Source: Methanothrix sp. (GTDB taxonomy: Archaea; Halobacteriota; Methanosarcinia; Methanotrichales; Methanotrichaceae). From it: a DNA stretch of 12,469 bases. The position numbers and the translations under genes were made by a program. Below, piece after piece: positions 1 to 6,281 of this stretch (the first letter of the stretch is position 1; each line of letters starts with the position of its first letter). Below the pieces are notes generated by a model. It was not told where the DNA came from and searched no databases. It saw nothing but the letters and a program-made list of their open reading frames with translations. Location of the stretch: the NCBI GenBank assembly GCA_003162615.1, contig PMNG01000204.1, positions 5,738 to 18,206 on the forward strand, written 5' to 3'.

Positions 1-950
1 TTTCCTCTTTCATCAAAAACGACTGCGATCTCTTATCCAGGCACTACGAAGTTTCAAAAATCAACATTAAAACCATCAAAGACATCTTCAGCCTGGCAGT
101 AGCAGTATCTAAGTGTGACTTGACATTCATTTGGTTCGCAGGAAAGCACGCTTTTCCAGCGATTCTCTTGTCAAAGATCCTGAGGAAAAAATCAATCGTG
201 GTTGTTGGAGGGTACGATGTTGCCTATTTACCGGAGATCAATTATGGACAATTTACTCTTGGCTGGCGCAATAGAATGTACGCAAAGTTTACGCTAAAAT
301 ATGCAGATAAGGTACTGGTAGTTGATCCTTCCTTAAAAGAGGATGCTATAAAAAATGCTGGTGTAGATGGCAAGAACTTCGAATATATGCCCACCGGTTA
401 CAATTCCTCTAAGTTTCACCCAGAAAAAGGGAAAGAAAGCTTGGTGCTAACCGTGGCCGCAGGTGAAAGCTGGGATCGAGTTAGGATAAAAGGAGTTGAC
501 ATTTTTGTTGAATCGGCAAAATACCTGCCCAGTGTTAGGTTCTTGGTGATAGGAATACAGGGAGATGCATTATCGAAGCTAAAGAAAAGCGCTTCGCCAA
601 ATATTGAATTCATGGGACATATTTCACAAGAAGATCTCATTACGTATTACCAAAAGGCAAAAGTTTATTGCCAGCTATCGATGCGAGAGGGTCTTCCCAA
701 TGCACTTTGTGAGGCCATGTTATGCGAGTGTATCCCGGTTGGAACCGAACGCAACGGCATCCCAATTGCAATAGGAGATGCAGGTTTTTATGTACCCTAC
801 GGCGATCCGGTAGCAGCTGCAAATGCCATCAGGCAAGCCATATATTCTCCTGTCGAGCTAGGGCAAAAAGCGAGAAATCGAATAAAAGAAATATTCTCAG
901 AAGAAAGGAGAGAATCGGGACTTGTCCAGGTAATTGAGGGTTATATTTAA
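1..950 (+). CDS. GT4-family glycosyltransferase, 5' end cut by window edge
   Basis: A GT-B fold glycosyltransferase of family GT4, expected to move a sugar from a nucleotide-sugar donor onto a lipid-linked glycan at the cytoplasmic membrane face. The frame is open from base 3, and residues before the first possible start (TTG at 120) already look like the N-terminal domain (SSFIKNDCDLLSRHYEV, then a helix), so the true start lies left of the window. The visible part is 315 residues. The C-terminal donor domain carries the EX7E motif (REGLPNALCEAM; glutamates encoded at 687 and 711), followed by the usual GIPIAIGDAGFYVPYGDP segment. It ends in TAA at 948-950, converging on the minus-strand GT4 gene at 1135. 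Family assignment is firm; donor and acceptor cannot be read from sequence. Confidence 0.88.
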   Translation, partial: SSFIKNDCDLLSRHYEVSKINIKTIKDIFSLAVAVSKCDLTFIWFAGKHAFPAILLSKILRKKSIVVVGGYDVAYLPEINYGQFTLGWRNRMYAKFTLKYADKVLVVDPSLKEDAIKNAGVDGKNFEYMPTGYNSSKFHPEKGKESLVLTVAAGESWDRVRIKGVDIFVESAKYLPSVRFLVIGIQGDALSKLKKSASPNIEFMGHISQEDLITYYQKAKVYCQLSMREGLPNALCEAMLCECIPVGTERNGIPIAIGDAGFYVPYGDPVAAANAIRQAIYSPVELGQKARNRIKEIFSEERRESGLVQVIEGYI

Positions 951-1134
951 AATAAATAGAATAAGAAAAACTATTAAAGGAAATTACATGATAGCACACA
1001 ATATGCGATAAGTATCAAGAGGATTCCTGTTAACCTATGATTTGGCTGCGTCTTTATAAGAACTATATAAATATGTGATTGGCCGGTTTTTAGGAATACT
1101 CATCGAGAATTAGAACGATGATATTGGCTGAAAC
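951..1134. other. Convergent intergenic spacer, AT-rich
   Basis: This 184-base spacer lies between two converging glycosyltransferase genes. It has A-rich stretches just after the plus-strand stop, a TATA-like run near 1065-1075 (ACTATATAAATATG) with no gene suitably placed after it, and a short T run at 1087-1091 that could help end plus-strand transcription. I see no coding remnant and no strong hairpin. Confidence 0.4.
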
Positions 1135-2229
1135 CTACTTATTATCAATAAATCCTTCCAAGAACACTTCTATCTTCTCAAAGGACTTCTCCCAACTGAA
1201 CTCTGCTGCGACCTTGCGGTTGGCCTCACCAAAATCTGCCATCAGTTCTGGAGATGCAACCAGCATTTCAATCGATCGTGCCAGCTCCTCCGGATCTTGG
1301 GGAGGCACCAAGAAGCCGTTGCGACCATCCTTGACCAAATAAGGTATCGCTCCGGCATTGGTTGTGACTATTGGAAGTCCATATGACATCGCTTCAGCAA
1401 GGACGATGCCGAAACCTTCCCATAGAGATGGAAATACAAAGAGGTCGGCGTTTTTGTAAAGATTCCTGAGGACGCTCTCGCTCACTCTTCCGTGGAAGAC
1501 GATATGATCTTCAATTCCTGCTTTCTCGCAGTATTCTTTGACGCTCTTGAAGAAATCCTTATCCCGTTCAGTATCGCCTACTATGTGAAGGATCAGGGTC
1601 TCCATACTGCGACTTTTGACCAAGATATCGAGAGCTCTCACCAGCGTGTCCACGCCTTTTCTCTGGATGATGTACCCAACGAAAAGCAGGTTCACCTTAC
1701 TACCATCAACGCACTCCTTTTTCTCGTCCAAGCCGGACATGTTCAGGCCTGGATGAGCTATCAGCATATCCACATGCCTCTTTAGCATTCGATCTACCAG
1801 GCTCTTGGTGAACTCACTGGGAATTATGACGCCGTCTAAGGAATTTGCAAACAAGCACTCCTCAACGGCCATCAGCGTTTTCTTGAGCGTGTTCTCTTCA
1901 AGAGGTGCATAGAGGTGGTGAGTTATCGACACGATTCGGATCCTTTTGCCCATTGCTACTCGGATTACGCGAACCAATAGATTGAATAAGAAGAGGTCTG
2001 CGCTTTGAGACCCATCCTCCAGGATCACAACATTGCCGTCTATGTCCCCAAACCTTTTTAGCAAGGATATGTTGAATACATTCTGCGATAAGGAATTCAA
2101 AATAAACTCCAGGGCGTTTCTGTGAGGGCGATTAGGCCAGAAGATGTTGTCAACTCGAGTAAATCTCGCTTTCAAGTAATGATCAAGCTTGTAGTTGTAG
2201 ATCTCTCCACCCGTCACCGGATGTTCCAA
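1135..2229 (-). CDS. GT4-family glycosyltransferase, start uncertain
   Basis: A near full-length GT4 enzyme (364 residues from TTG at 2229). The N-terminal domain holds the acceptor-side glycine loop PVTGGEIYN (residues 4-12). The C-terminal domain holds VGYIIQRKG (184-192), HGRVSESVLRNLYKNADLFV (246-265), the EX7E motif E271-E279 (WEGFGIVLAEAM) and DGRNGFLVPPQDPEEL. The TTG start is probably too short: it removes the first beta strand, and the frame stays open to a stop at 2311-2313, with residues (NVINLIRLL) that match the start of the broken paralogue upstream. Two alternatives exist: a CTG at 2298 six bases after a GAGGTGAT Shine-Dalgarno, or a GTG at 2270 that would need a one-base shift. 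It is the only apparently working member of a three-copy array. Function as GT4 is secure; sugar specificity is unknown. Confidence 0.85.
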   Translation of the reverse strand: MEHPVTGGEIYNYKLDHYLKARFTRVDNIFWPNRPHRNALEFILNSLSQNVFNISLLKRFGDIDGNVVILEDGSQSADLFLFNLLVRVIRVAMGKRIRIVSITHHLYAPLEENTLKKTLMAVEECLFANSLDGVIIPSEFTKSLVDRMLKRHVDMLIAHPGLNMSGLDEKKECVDGSKVNLLFVGYIIQRKGVDTLVRALDILVKSRSMETLILHIVGDTERDKDFFKSVKEYCEKAGIEDHIVFHGRVSESVLRNLYKNADLFVFPSLWEGFGIVLAEAMSYGLPIVTTNAGAIPYLVKDGRNGFLVPPQDPEELARSIEMLVASPELMADFGEANRKVAAEFSWEKSFEKIEVFLEGFIDNK

Positions 2230-2295
2230 CAGCCTTATTAGATTTATGACGTTGCCTTTCCGCTTGTCACCCGAGCCTTTAACCAGATTTCTTTT

Positions 2296-2312
2296 CAGCG
2301 TAAAATCACCTC
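2296..2312 (-). promoter_or_regulatory. Strong Shine-Dalgarno before an in-frame CTG
   Basis: On the minus strand, GAGGTGAT (2312-2305) matches the archaeal anti-Shine-Dalgarno core and is followed after six bases by CTG (2298-2296), in frame with the GT4 gene ending at 1135. Starting there adds 23 residues, including the conserved first strand NVINLIRLL. No ATG or GTG is in frame between the upstream stop (2311-2313) and the TTG at 2229. Either CTG is used, or an original start codon has mutated. Confidence 0.4.
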
Positions 2313-2329
2313 ACTAGGCCACGTAACAA

Positions 2330-2342
2330 CCTTTAAAAAAGG
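2330..2342 (-). promoter_or_regulatory. Possible TATA box for the GT4 gene ending at 1135
   Basis: The minus strand reads CCTTTTTTAAAGG here, centred about 36 bases before the CTG at 2298 and about 22 bases before the GAGGTGAT site. That is close to the spacing expected between an archaeal TATA element and transcription start. It lies inside the remnant ORF of the upstream pseudogene, so the match could be chance. Confidence 0.25.
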
Positions 2343-2707
2343 AGGGAGATTTCTGAAATCCTTTCCGCTGACAAAGAACCAGATATCCCTCCAGAGATGA
2401 TAGGAATGTAGTAGCTCAAAAAAGAAGGCAAGCTGAGCCCTGTTGGCGTGCGTCCTCAGGAACAAAAACTGATCCCAGTGTTTTAGCAGTGACAGATCTG
2501 AAGGAGAGAGTCGGTCGACTATGAAACCGAGAGTTCCTTTGTGGGGCTTGGGCAGCCAGGATATGTTCTCGACATCTGGAAATTTCTTCATAAAATGTTC
2601 CCTCAGCTCCAAATATAAATTTCGCCTTCGGTCGCAAGACCCTCGGGCAACCTCATCAGTGTAAGAACCTTAGTGCTCATTATATCACTCTAAATTTTGC
2701 TGAAGGC

Positions 2708-2715
2708 TTATATAA
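2708..2715 (-). promoter_or_regulatory. TATA box of the truncated GT4 pseudogene
   Basis: TTATATAA is a near-perfect archaeal TATA element whose centre lies about 31 bases before the ATG at 2680. Transcription start would fall near 2685 and leave only a few leader bases. The sequence reads the same on both strands, so direction is assigned from the gene. Confidence 0.5.
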
Positions 2716-2720
2716 TAATC

Positions 2721-2741
2721 CTGGCTTAATTGAAAAGCCAG
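2721..2741. other. Inverted repeat, 7-bp stem and 7-base loop
   Basis: CTGGCTT (2721-2727) and AAGCCAG (2735-2741) are perfect reverse complements around AATTGAA. The hairpin lies in the short gap between the end of one GT4 pseudogene (2760) and the TATA element of the next. There is no T run after it on either strand, so a terminator role is doubtful. It could simply be chance. Confidence 0.3.
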
Positions 2742-2759
2742 CCTTCTCTGGTTGTCTCG

Positions 2760-3460
2760 CTACTTCGAGATGGACCTATCCCATTCGAACTCTTGAGACA
2801 GCCTCCTGTTGGACTCGCTGAACTGCACCCTTATCGTCGGGGATCGTCCGCGCCAAAAGCCAGCCGCTCTATGGCTTGGACCAGCCTTTCCGCATCCTGA
2901 TGTGGAACCAGGAGGCCATTGACATCATCCTTCAAGGACCATTAAAGCCCCGCCGATTGAAAGCAAAACGAATATGTCAGCTTTGCGGTAGAGTTCGTCC
3001 AGCTCCTCATTGCTAGCTCTCCCGTGAATAATGCGCTCTTTTCCAGGTTAGCTTCCTCGGAATAGTCTCTGGTCATCTAATAAAGCGTTCACCTATCAGT
3101 ATCATCAGCCATTGTGAAGAGGTCAAATTCTTACCCTGAATCTCTGGACCAAGATATAAAGAGGATGTGTGTCGTGTCCACACCTTTTCTCAGCGTGGCA
3201 TAACCTGCAAAAAGAGATTTAACCCCTTTTTATCTGCTTTCCCAGTCGCCATTGGCTGGATACAGGTTAAGAGCTGATGAGCAGACCACGATCTCTATAT
3301 CCCTTCGGCACGCTTTCGACTGACTTTCAATTCTCTATTGGTAATAACACTCCATCAGAGGGGTTTAGGAAGATGTTTCCTCCCGAGCGTCCAATTATCA
3401 TACCCATATTATCGGCACAATTGGTTGCGTTTGAGGCCATAGATCATCGTCATTCATAGC
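2760..3460 (-). pseudogene. Heavily decayed GT4 paralogue
   Basis: No long frame remains, but the minus strand holds successive fragments in the same order as the GT4 gene ending at 1135, in changing frames. From the N-terminal side: NPSDGVLLPIEN then stop (cf. NSLDGVIIPSEF), DIEIVVCSSALNLYP (cf. VDMLIAHPGLNM), SLFAGYATLRKGVDT (cf. NLLFVGYIIQRKGVDT), ERIIHGRASNEELDELYR followed by KADIFVLLSIGG (cf. DHIVFHGRVSESVLRNLYKN, ADLFVFPSLWEG), VKDDVNGLLVPHQDAERL (cf. VKDGRNGFLVPPQDPEEL), and ESNRRLSQEFEWDRSISK (cf. EANRKVAAEFSWEKSFEK) ending at TAG 2760-2762. At least four frame changes, several stops and a deletion of roughly 18 codons after the EX7E region are present. The first glutamate of EX7E is lost. 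The upstream limit near 3460 is approximate. Confidence 0.8.
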
Positions 3461-3691
3461 GATCCCTGTCTACCAGTTGAAATCGACATTGTTCGTGTCG
3501 CTATTCAAAGTATACTTTGTCTCTTAGCGATAGATTAATATGAACTGACAGCCCCCGAAAAGGGTTGCAGAGATACCCAAATTGTCGATAATAATTGTGC
3601 ATAGCGAGTGGCTGCCAAATGCCAATTGAGTTAGTCGCGCCAGAACCAAATGATGCTGCTAGGATATCTTACGAAGATTTTGGAGGTTGGA
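3461..3691. other. Divergent intergenic region with a short overlapping ORF
   Basis: This region lies between the decayed minus-strand GT4 and the plus-strand GT4 gene at 3692. Matches to the lost N-terminus of the decayed copy become too weak to trust here. A plus-strand ORF of 27 codons (ATG 3619, TGA 3700-3702; product starts MPIELVAPEPNDAAR) overlaps the start of the next gene by 11 bases. AT-rich tracts near 3532-3542 and 3585-3595 could be promoter elements, but neither is convincing. Confidence 0.35.
3682..3687 (+). promoter_or_regulatory. Shine-Dalgarno that fixes the start at 3692
   Basis: GGAGGT ends four bases before ATG 3692. This supports starting the GT4 gene at MKIDFYSLG rather than at the in-frame ATG pair at 3650 and 3653, which would add 14 residues without family resemblance. 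Confidence 0.65.
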
Positions 3692-4843
3692 ATGAAGATT
3701 GATTTCTACTCTCTGGGAAATCCGTGGGATCCAAACCTCTGGAGCGGTACGAATCTAGAGCTTGCAACTACCCTAAAGGATTTTGGGGTCTTGCGTAATG
3801 CTTACAACGTGAATCCCGACCTGGAAAGAGGCAAATTTGAGCGCATCGTTAGGAATCTAATCTACTTCAGATTCAACGAAGGTAGAATTCGCTTCATGAA
3901 GGCTCACAATCCAAGGTATTTCAATGCACTTCGGGATACTGCATTAAAAATATACGAACATAATTCAAAACCTGACGCAATACTGACAATAGATGCTGTA
4001 GTTCCCTTTTCAGGAACCCCGTTTTTCACTTTTCAAGATCTAGATATTGCCACAATATTGAATATTAGGATGGCAGGAAAGAAAACGTTATTTCCTATAT
4101 TCGATCTTCATTCGATCAACACACTACGGAAAAGGCAAGAATCGCAATTGAACGTATACGCGAAAGCAAAAGGGATACTGGTTGCCAGCAATTGGATCGC
4201 TAATAGCATCAGATCCTATGTTAAAGACCCTGGAAGGGTGCGCGTGGTTGGTATGGGGCACAAATTCAAGCCAATTGAAGTTAGCGAATCCCTTCTGGAA
4301 AAGCGGTTTGAGAGACCCAAAATCCTATTTGTGGGGAAAGATGGGATGAGGAAAGGCTTGGATTTGGTCGTGTCCGCGTTTGAAAATGTGCAAGAAGAGA
4401 TTCCAGAGGCCGAATTGGGCGTTGTAACTGATTACGAAGCTTTGCCCGCTAAGCTGAAAAAGGTTATTAATAGCAATGATAATATACGCAAATACACTAA
4501 TATATCTCAACAGAATTTACAAGACCTGTACTTAAGTTCATCCGTATTCATCATGCCATCCAGGTTCGAGCCATGGGGAAAAGTGTTCTTCGAAGCAATG
4601 GCGTTCAGCCTACCGGTTATTGGCGCAAAGTGCTGTGCGATGCCAGAGTTCATAATCGACGACCATAACGGATTTACTATTAAACATAACGTTGATGAAG
4701 CGACGGAGAAAATTGCAGGCCTGTTCGGCTCATACGGAAAGTATAAAGATATTTCAAAGAATGCTGTCAAAGTGAGCGAGAATTACACGTGGAAGGAGGT
4801 TGTAGGGAATATACTGAATATAATGGACACTGATGGGAAATAA
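3692..4843 (+). CDS. GT4-family glycosyltransferase
   Basis: A GT-B glycosyltransferase of 383 residues. The N-terminus MKIDFYSLGNPWDPNLWSGT carries the S/G-rich loop after the first strand. The middle has ILVASNWIANSIRS (residues 162-175), a typical switch between the two domains. The donor domain begins ILFVGKDGMRKGLDL (211-225) and contains the EX7E motif E293-E301 (RFEPWGKVFFEAMAFSLPVIG), then HNGFTIKHNVDEA. The KDGMRKG form and the FEPWG motif set it apart from the minus-strand paralogue array, so it is a separate lineage. It is the only plus-strand gene between 951 and the right end. It converges on the GT2 gene, whose stop is 79 bases away. Substrate unknown; a role in the same glycan is inferred from neighbours. 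Confidence 0.9.
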   Translation: MKIDFYSLGNPWDPNLWSGTNLELATTLKDFGVLRNAYNVNPDLERGKFERIVRNLIYFRFNEGRIRFMKAHNPRYFNALRDTALKIYEHNSKPDAILTIDAVVPFSGTPFFTFQDLDIATILNIRMAGKKTLFPIFDLHSINTLRKRQESQLNVYAKAKGILVASNWIANSIRSYVKDPGRVRVVGMGHKFKPIEVSESLLEKRFERPKILFVGKDGMRKGLDLVVSAFENVQEEIPEAELGVVTDYEALPAKLKKVINSNDNIRKYTNISQQNLQDLYLSSSVFIMPSRFEPWGKVFFEAMAFSLPVIGAKCCAMPEFIIDDHNGFTIKHNVDEATEKIAGLFGSYGKYKDISKNAVKVSENYTWKEVVGNILNIMDTDGK

Positions 4844-4922
4844 ATTGGTACTTTATATTATAAAAAGTTAGTTCATAAAACTATTTATACAGCAAATTTA
4901 AATTTAATGTTTCAAATCAAAT
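4844..4922. terminator. AT-rich convergent terminator region
   Basis: A very AT-rich 79-base gap between converging stops. It has a run of five A at 4862-4866 (a T run for minus-strand transcription leaving the GT2 gene) and a 12-base palindrome of A and T at 4894-4905. Archaeal transcription often ends at T-rich tracts without a strong hairpin, which fits, but the assignment rests on composition and position only. Confidence 0.35.
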
Positions 4923-5984
4923 TTAAGGTGTGCCAAATCGCCCTTTAGGCAGCAAACCATGAAGAACTCCTCTGAGAAAAGCGTATAAGCTTTCCGAATC
5001 CCTACGGCGCAAATAAACACCGATGTTAATTAAGAACTGGTGAATGAAAAAGTAAATTAGAAAAGAATAAAACTCCTGCCTGGTAGCATGATCTTTTAAA
5101 AATCTGAATCTGTTTCTGGTCATATAGTATAGCTTAACTCCACGGGTAACCGATGATGAGATCTTATGCCATATCTTTGCGGTTGGAACGCATACGCATT
5201 TGTAGCCCGCATCAAAGCCCCTCACGCATAAATCTGCTTCTTCCCAATATGCGAAGTAGCCAGAATCCAAAAGCCCTACTTTGTCCAATACAACCCTTGC
5301 TATCAATAAACAAGATCCTTCGAGATAGTCTACGTTCCTCACCGCATTATATTGACCTCTATCTACTTCTTTGTAGCCGATGCGATGATCTGCACTTTTG
5401 CGCTTATCGAGATCTATGCCTGCCGCACTTATGACATCCGTTCGTCCTTCATAATTGTAGTAATAGACAATTGGTCCTGCAAAGCCAATAGTTTCGCTAC
5501 TACTGATGGCTTTGACAAGCTCATTTAGAAAATCATTCTTGACTACAGTATCATTATTCAGGAGAAGTATGTACTCAGGTTGTAGAGCAGCAAAAGCGTA
5601 CCTGATGCCTATGTTGCAGCCTTCGGCGAAACCATAGTTCTTATCGTTCTTGATCAGTACCATCTTTTTGTTTGAGGACAGGGCTGCAAAGGCAGCTCCC
5701 GGCAGCGCCCCTGTCTCAGAGCCTCCTTTTGTGCACTCCAATACTTCTATCGGCTTGTTATCCCCGGAGAACTCGAAGAACTTGGAATCCACTGCCATGT
5801 GACCTTCTGCATACTTCTCTATCGACTCCAAGGAGCCATCCTTCGAGCCGTTATCGACAAGAATCACATCGTAGTAGGGGTAAGAGATCTGATATAGAGA
5901 TTCCAGGCACTCAACGGTATCCCTACAGCCGTTCCAGTTGAGAATTATTATGGAAACCCTTGGAATGCCAGCGTTCAATTCCAT
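4923..5984 (-). CDS. GT2-family glycosyltransferase, rhamnosyltransferase-like
   Basis: A GT-A fold enzyme of family GT2 (353 residues), of the class that includes bacterial WbbL/RfbF rhamnosyltransferases. Motifs in order: VSIIILNWNGCRDTVECL (10-27), VILVDNGSKDGS (40-51), NYGFAEGCNIGIRYA (116-130), the metal-binding DXD variant LLNNDTVV (141-148), GSCLLIAR (223-230) and FAYWEEADLCVRGFDAGY (244-261) with the likely catalytic acid in the EEAD segment. Between 60 and 110 there is an insert with NKPIEVLE that is longer than in many GT2 proteins. A hydrophobic stretch near 305-325 (FYSFLIYFFIHQFLI) may touch the membrane. With rmlB, rmlD and an rmlC-like gene nearby, use of dTDP-rhamnose or a related 6-deoxysugar is plausible but inferred. 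It starts at ATG 5984 with only a weak ribosome binding site. Confidence 0.88.
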   Translation of the reverse strand: MELNAGIPRVSIIILNWNGCRDTVECLESLYQISYPYYDVILVDNGSKDGSLESIEKYAEGHMAVDSKFFEFSGDNKPIEVLECTKGGSETGALPGAAFAALSSNKKMVLIKNDKNYGFAEGCNIGIRYAFAALQPEYILLLNNDTVVKNDFLNELVKAISSSETIGFAGPIVYYYNYEGRTDVISAAGIDLDKRKSADHRIGYKEVDRGQYNAVRNVDYLEGSCLLIARVVLDKVGLLDSGYFAYWEEADLCVRGFDAGYKCVCVPTAKIWHKISSSVTRGVKLYYMTRNRFRFLKDHATRQEFYSFLIYFFIHQFLINIGVYLRRRDSESLYAFLRGVLHGLLPKGRFGTP

Positions 5985-6281
5985 ATCAGCTACCCGTAAG
6001 AATCATGCTTTCTGTAATGCAACATCTCTGACCTGCCCTTATTTAAAGGTGGTTTTGCTGTTGCGGCACGAATTGAGGAGCCAATCTATGTGATACCAAA
6101 AGTGCCCAAAGCTGTGCCGTAGGATTCTCTTCCATGCCTAAGTGCGGGGCAAGCGCATCAATATCCACTCGGATTGCACTTCTTTCAGTGCGTAAGGAAC
6201 ATCTCTTCTAAATTTTTATTTATGGAAAAGCTGCGACTCAACTGCTCCAGGGTTCTCTCTGACCTTGTACGGCTTACAGGA
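5985..6281. other. Intergenic region upstream of the GT2 gene
   Basis: This 297-base gap contains the TATA-like element at 6037-6049. The rest has short open stretches on the minus strand, for example about 50 codons ending in TAA near 6045 and about 40 codons just after the stop at 6282. None has a credible start with ribosome binding site or a family I recognise. Some could be worn-out coding sequence. Confidence 0.35.
6037..6049 (-). promoter_or_regulatory. TATA-like promoter of the GT2 gene
   Basis: The minus strand reads CCTTTAAATAAGG, an archaeal-type TATA element centred about 59 bases before ATG 5984. Transcription start would be near 6018, leaving a leader of roughly 30 bases. It suggests the GT2 gene is transcribed separately from the upstream operon. 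Confidence 0.45.

Larger units (their letters stand above)
2295..2680 (-). pseudogene. Truncated, frameshifted GT4 paralogue (N-terminal third)
   Basis: The reading starts at ATG 2680 (STKVLTLMRLPEGL...TEGEIY) and hits a stop at 2605-2603. Adding one base near 2613-2614 joins it to the frame running to 2295 (LELREHFMKKFPDVENISW...). The joined product aligns along its length with the N-terminal domain of the GT4 gene ending at 1135: GEIYNLELREHFMKKF against GEIYNYKLDHYLKARF, then WLPKPHKGTLGFIVDRLS against WPNRPHRNALEFILNSLS, then SLLKHWD against SLLKRFGD. It stops after about 128 residues, just where the next copy begins, and lacks the whole donor-binding domain. It has its own TATA-like element at 2708-2715. 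The TTG ORF at 2612-2295 alone might be called a hypothetical protein, but the homology favours a pseudogene. Confidence 0.75.

Noticed and set aside
951..1134. TATA-like ACTATATAAATATG as a promoter
   Set aside because: No gene begins at a suitable distance on either strand, and AT-rich spacers produce such runs by chance.
2416..2637. Minus-strand ORF of 73 codons
   Set aside because: It overlaps the truncated GT4 pseudogene in another frame, and its product shows no family resemblance, whereas the overlapping frame aligns with the intact GT4.
2721..2741. Hairpin read as an intrinsic terminator
   Set aside because: There is no T run after the stem on either strand, so it is listed only as an inverted repeat.
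3277..3459. Plus-strand ORF of 60 codons
   Set aside because: It lies opposite the decayed GT4 fragments, has no ribosome binding site, and the minus strand explains the sequence better.
2640..3650. Possible insertion sequence or other mobile element in the gene-poor region
   Set aside because: No transposase-like fragments, terminal inverted repeats or target duplications were seen, and decayed GT4 fragments account for most of the stretch.
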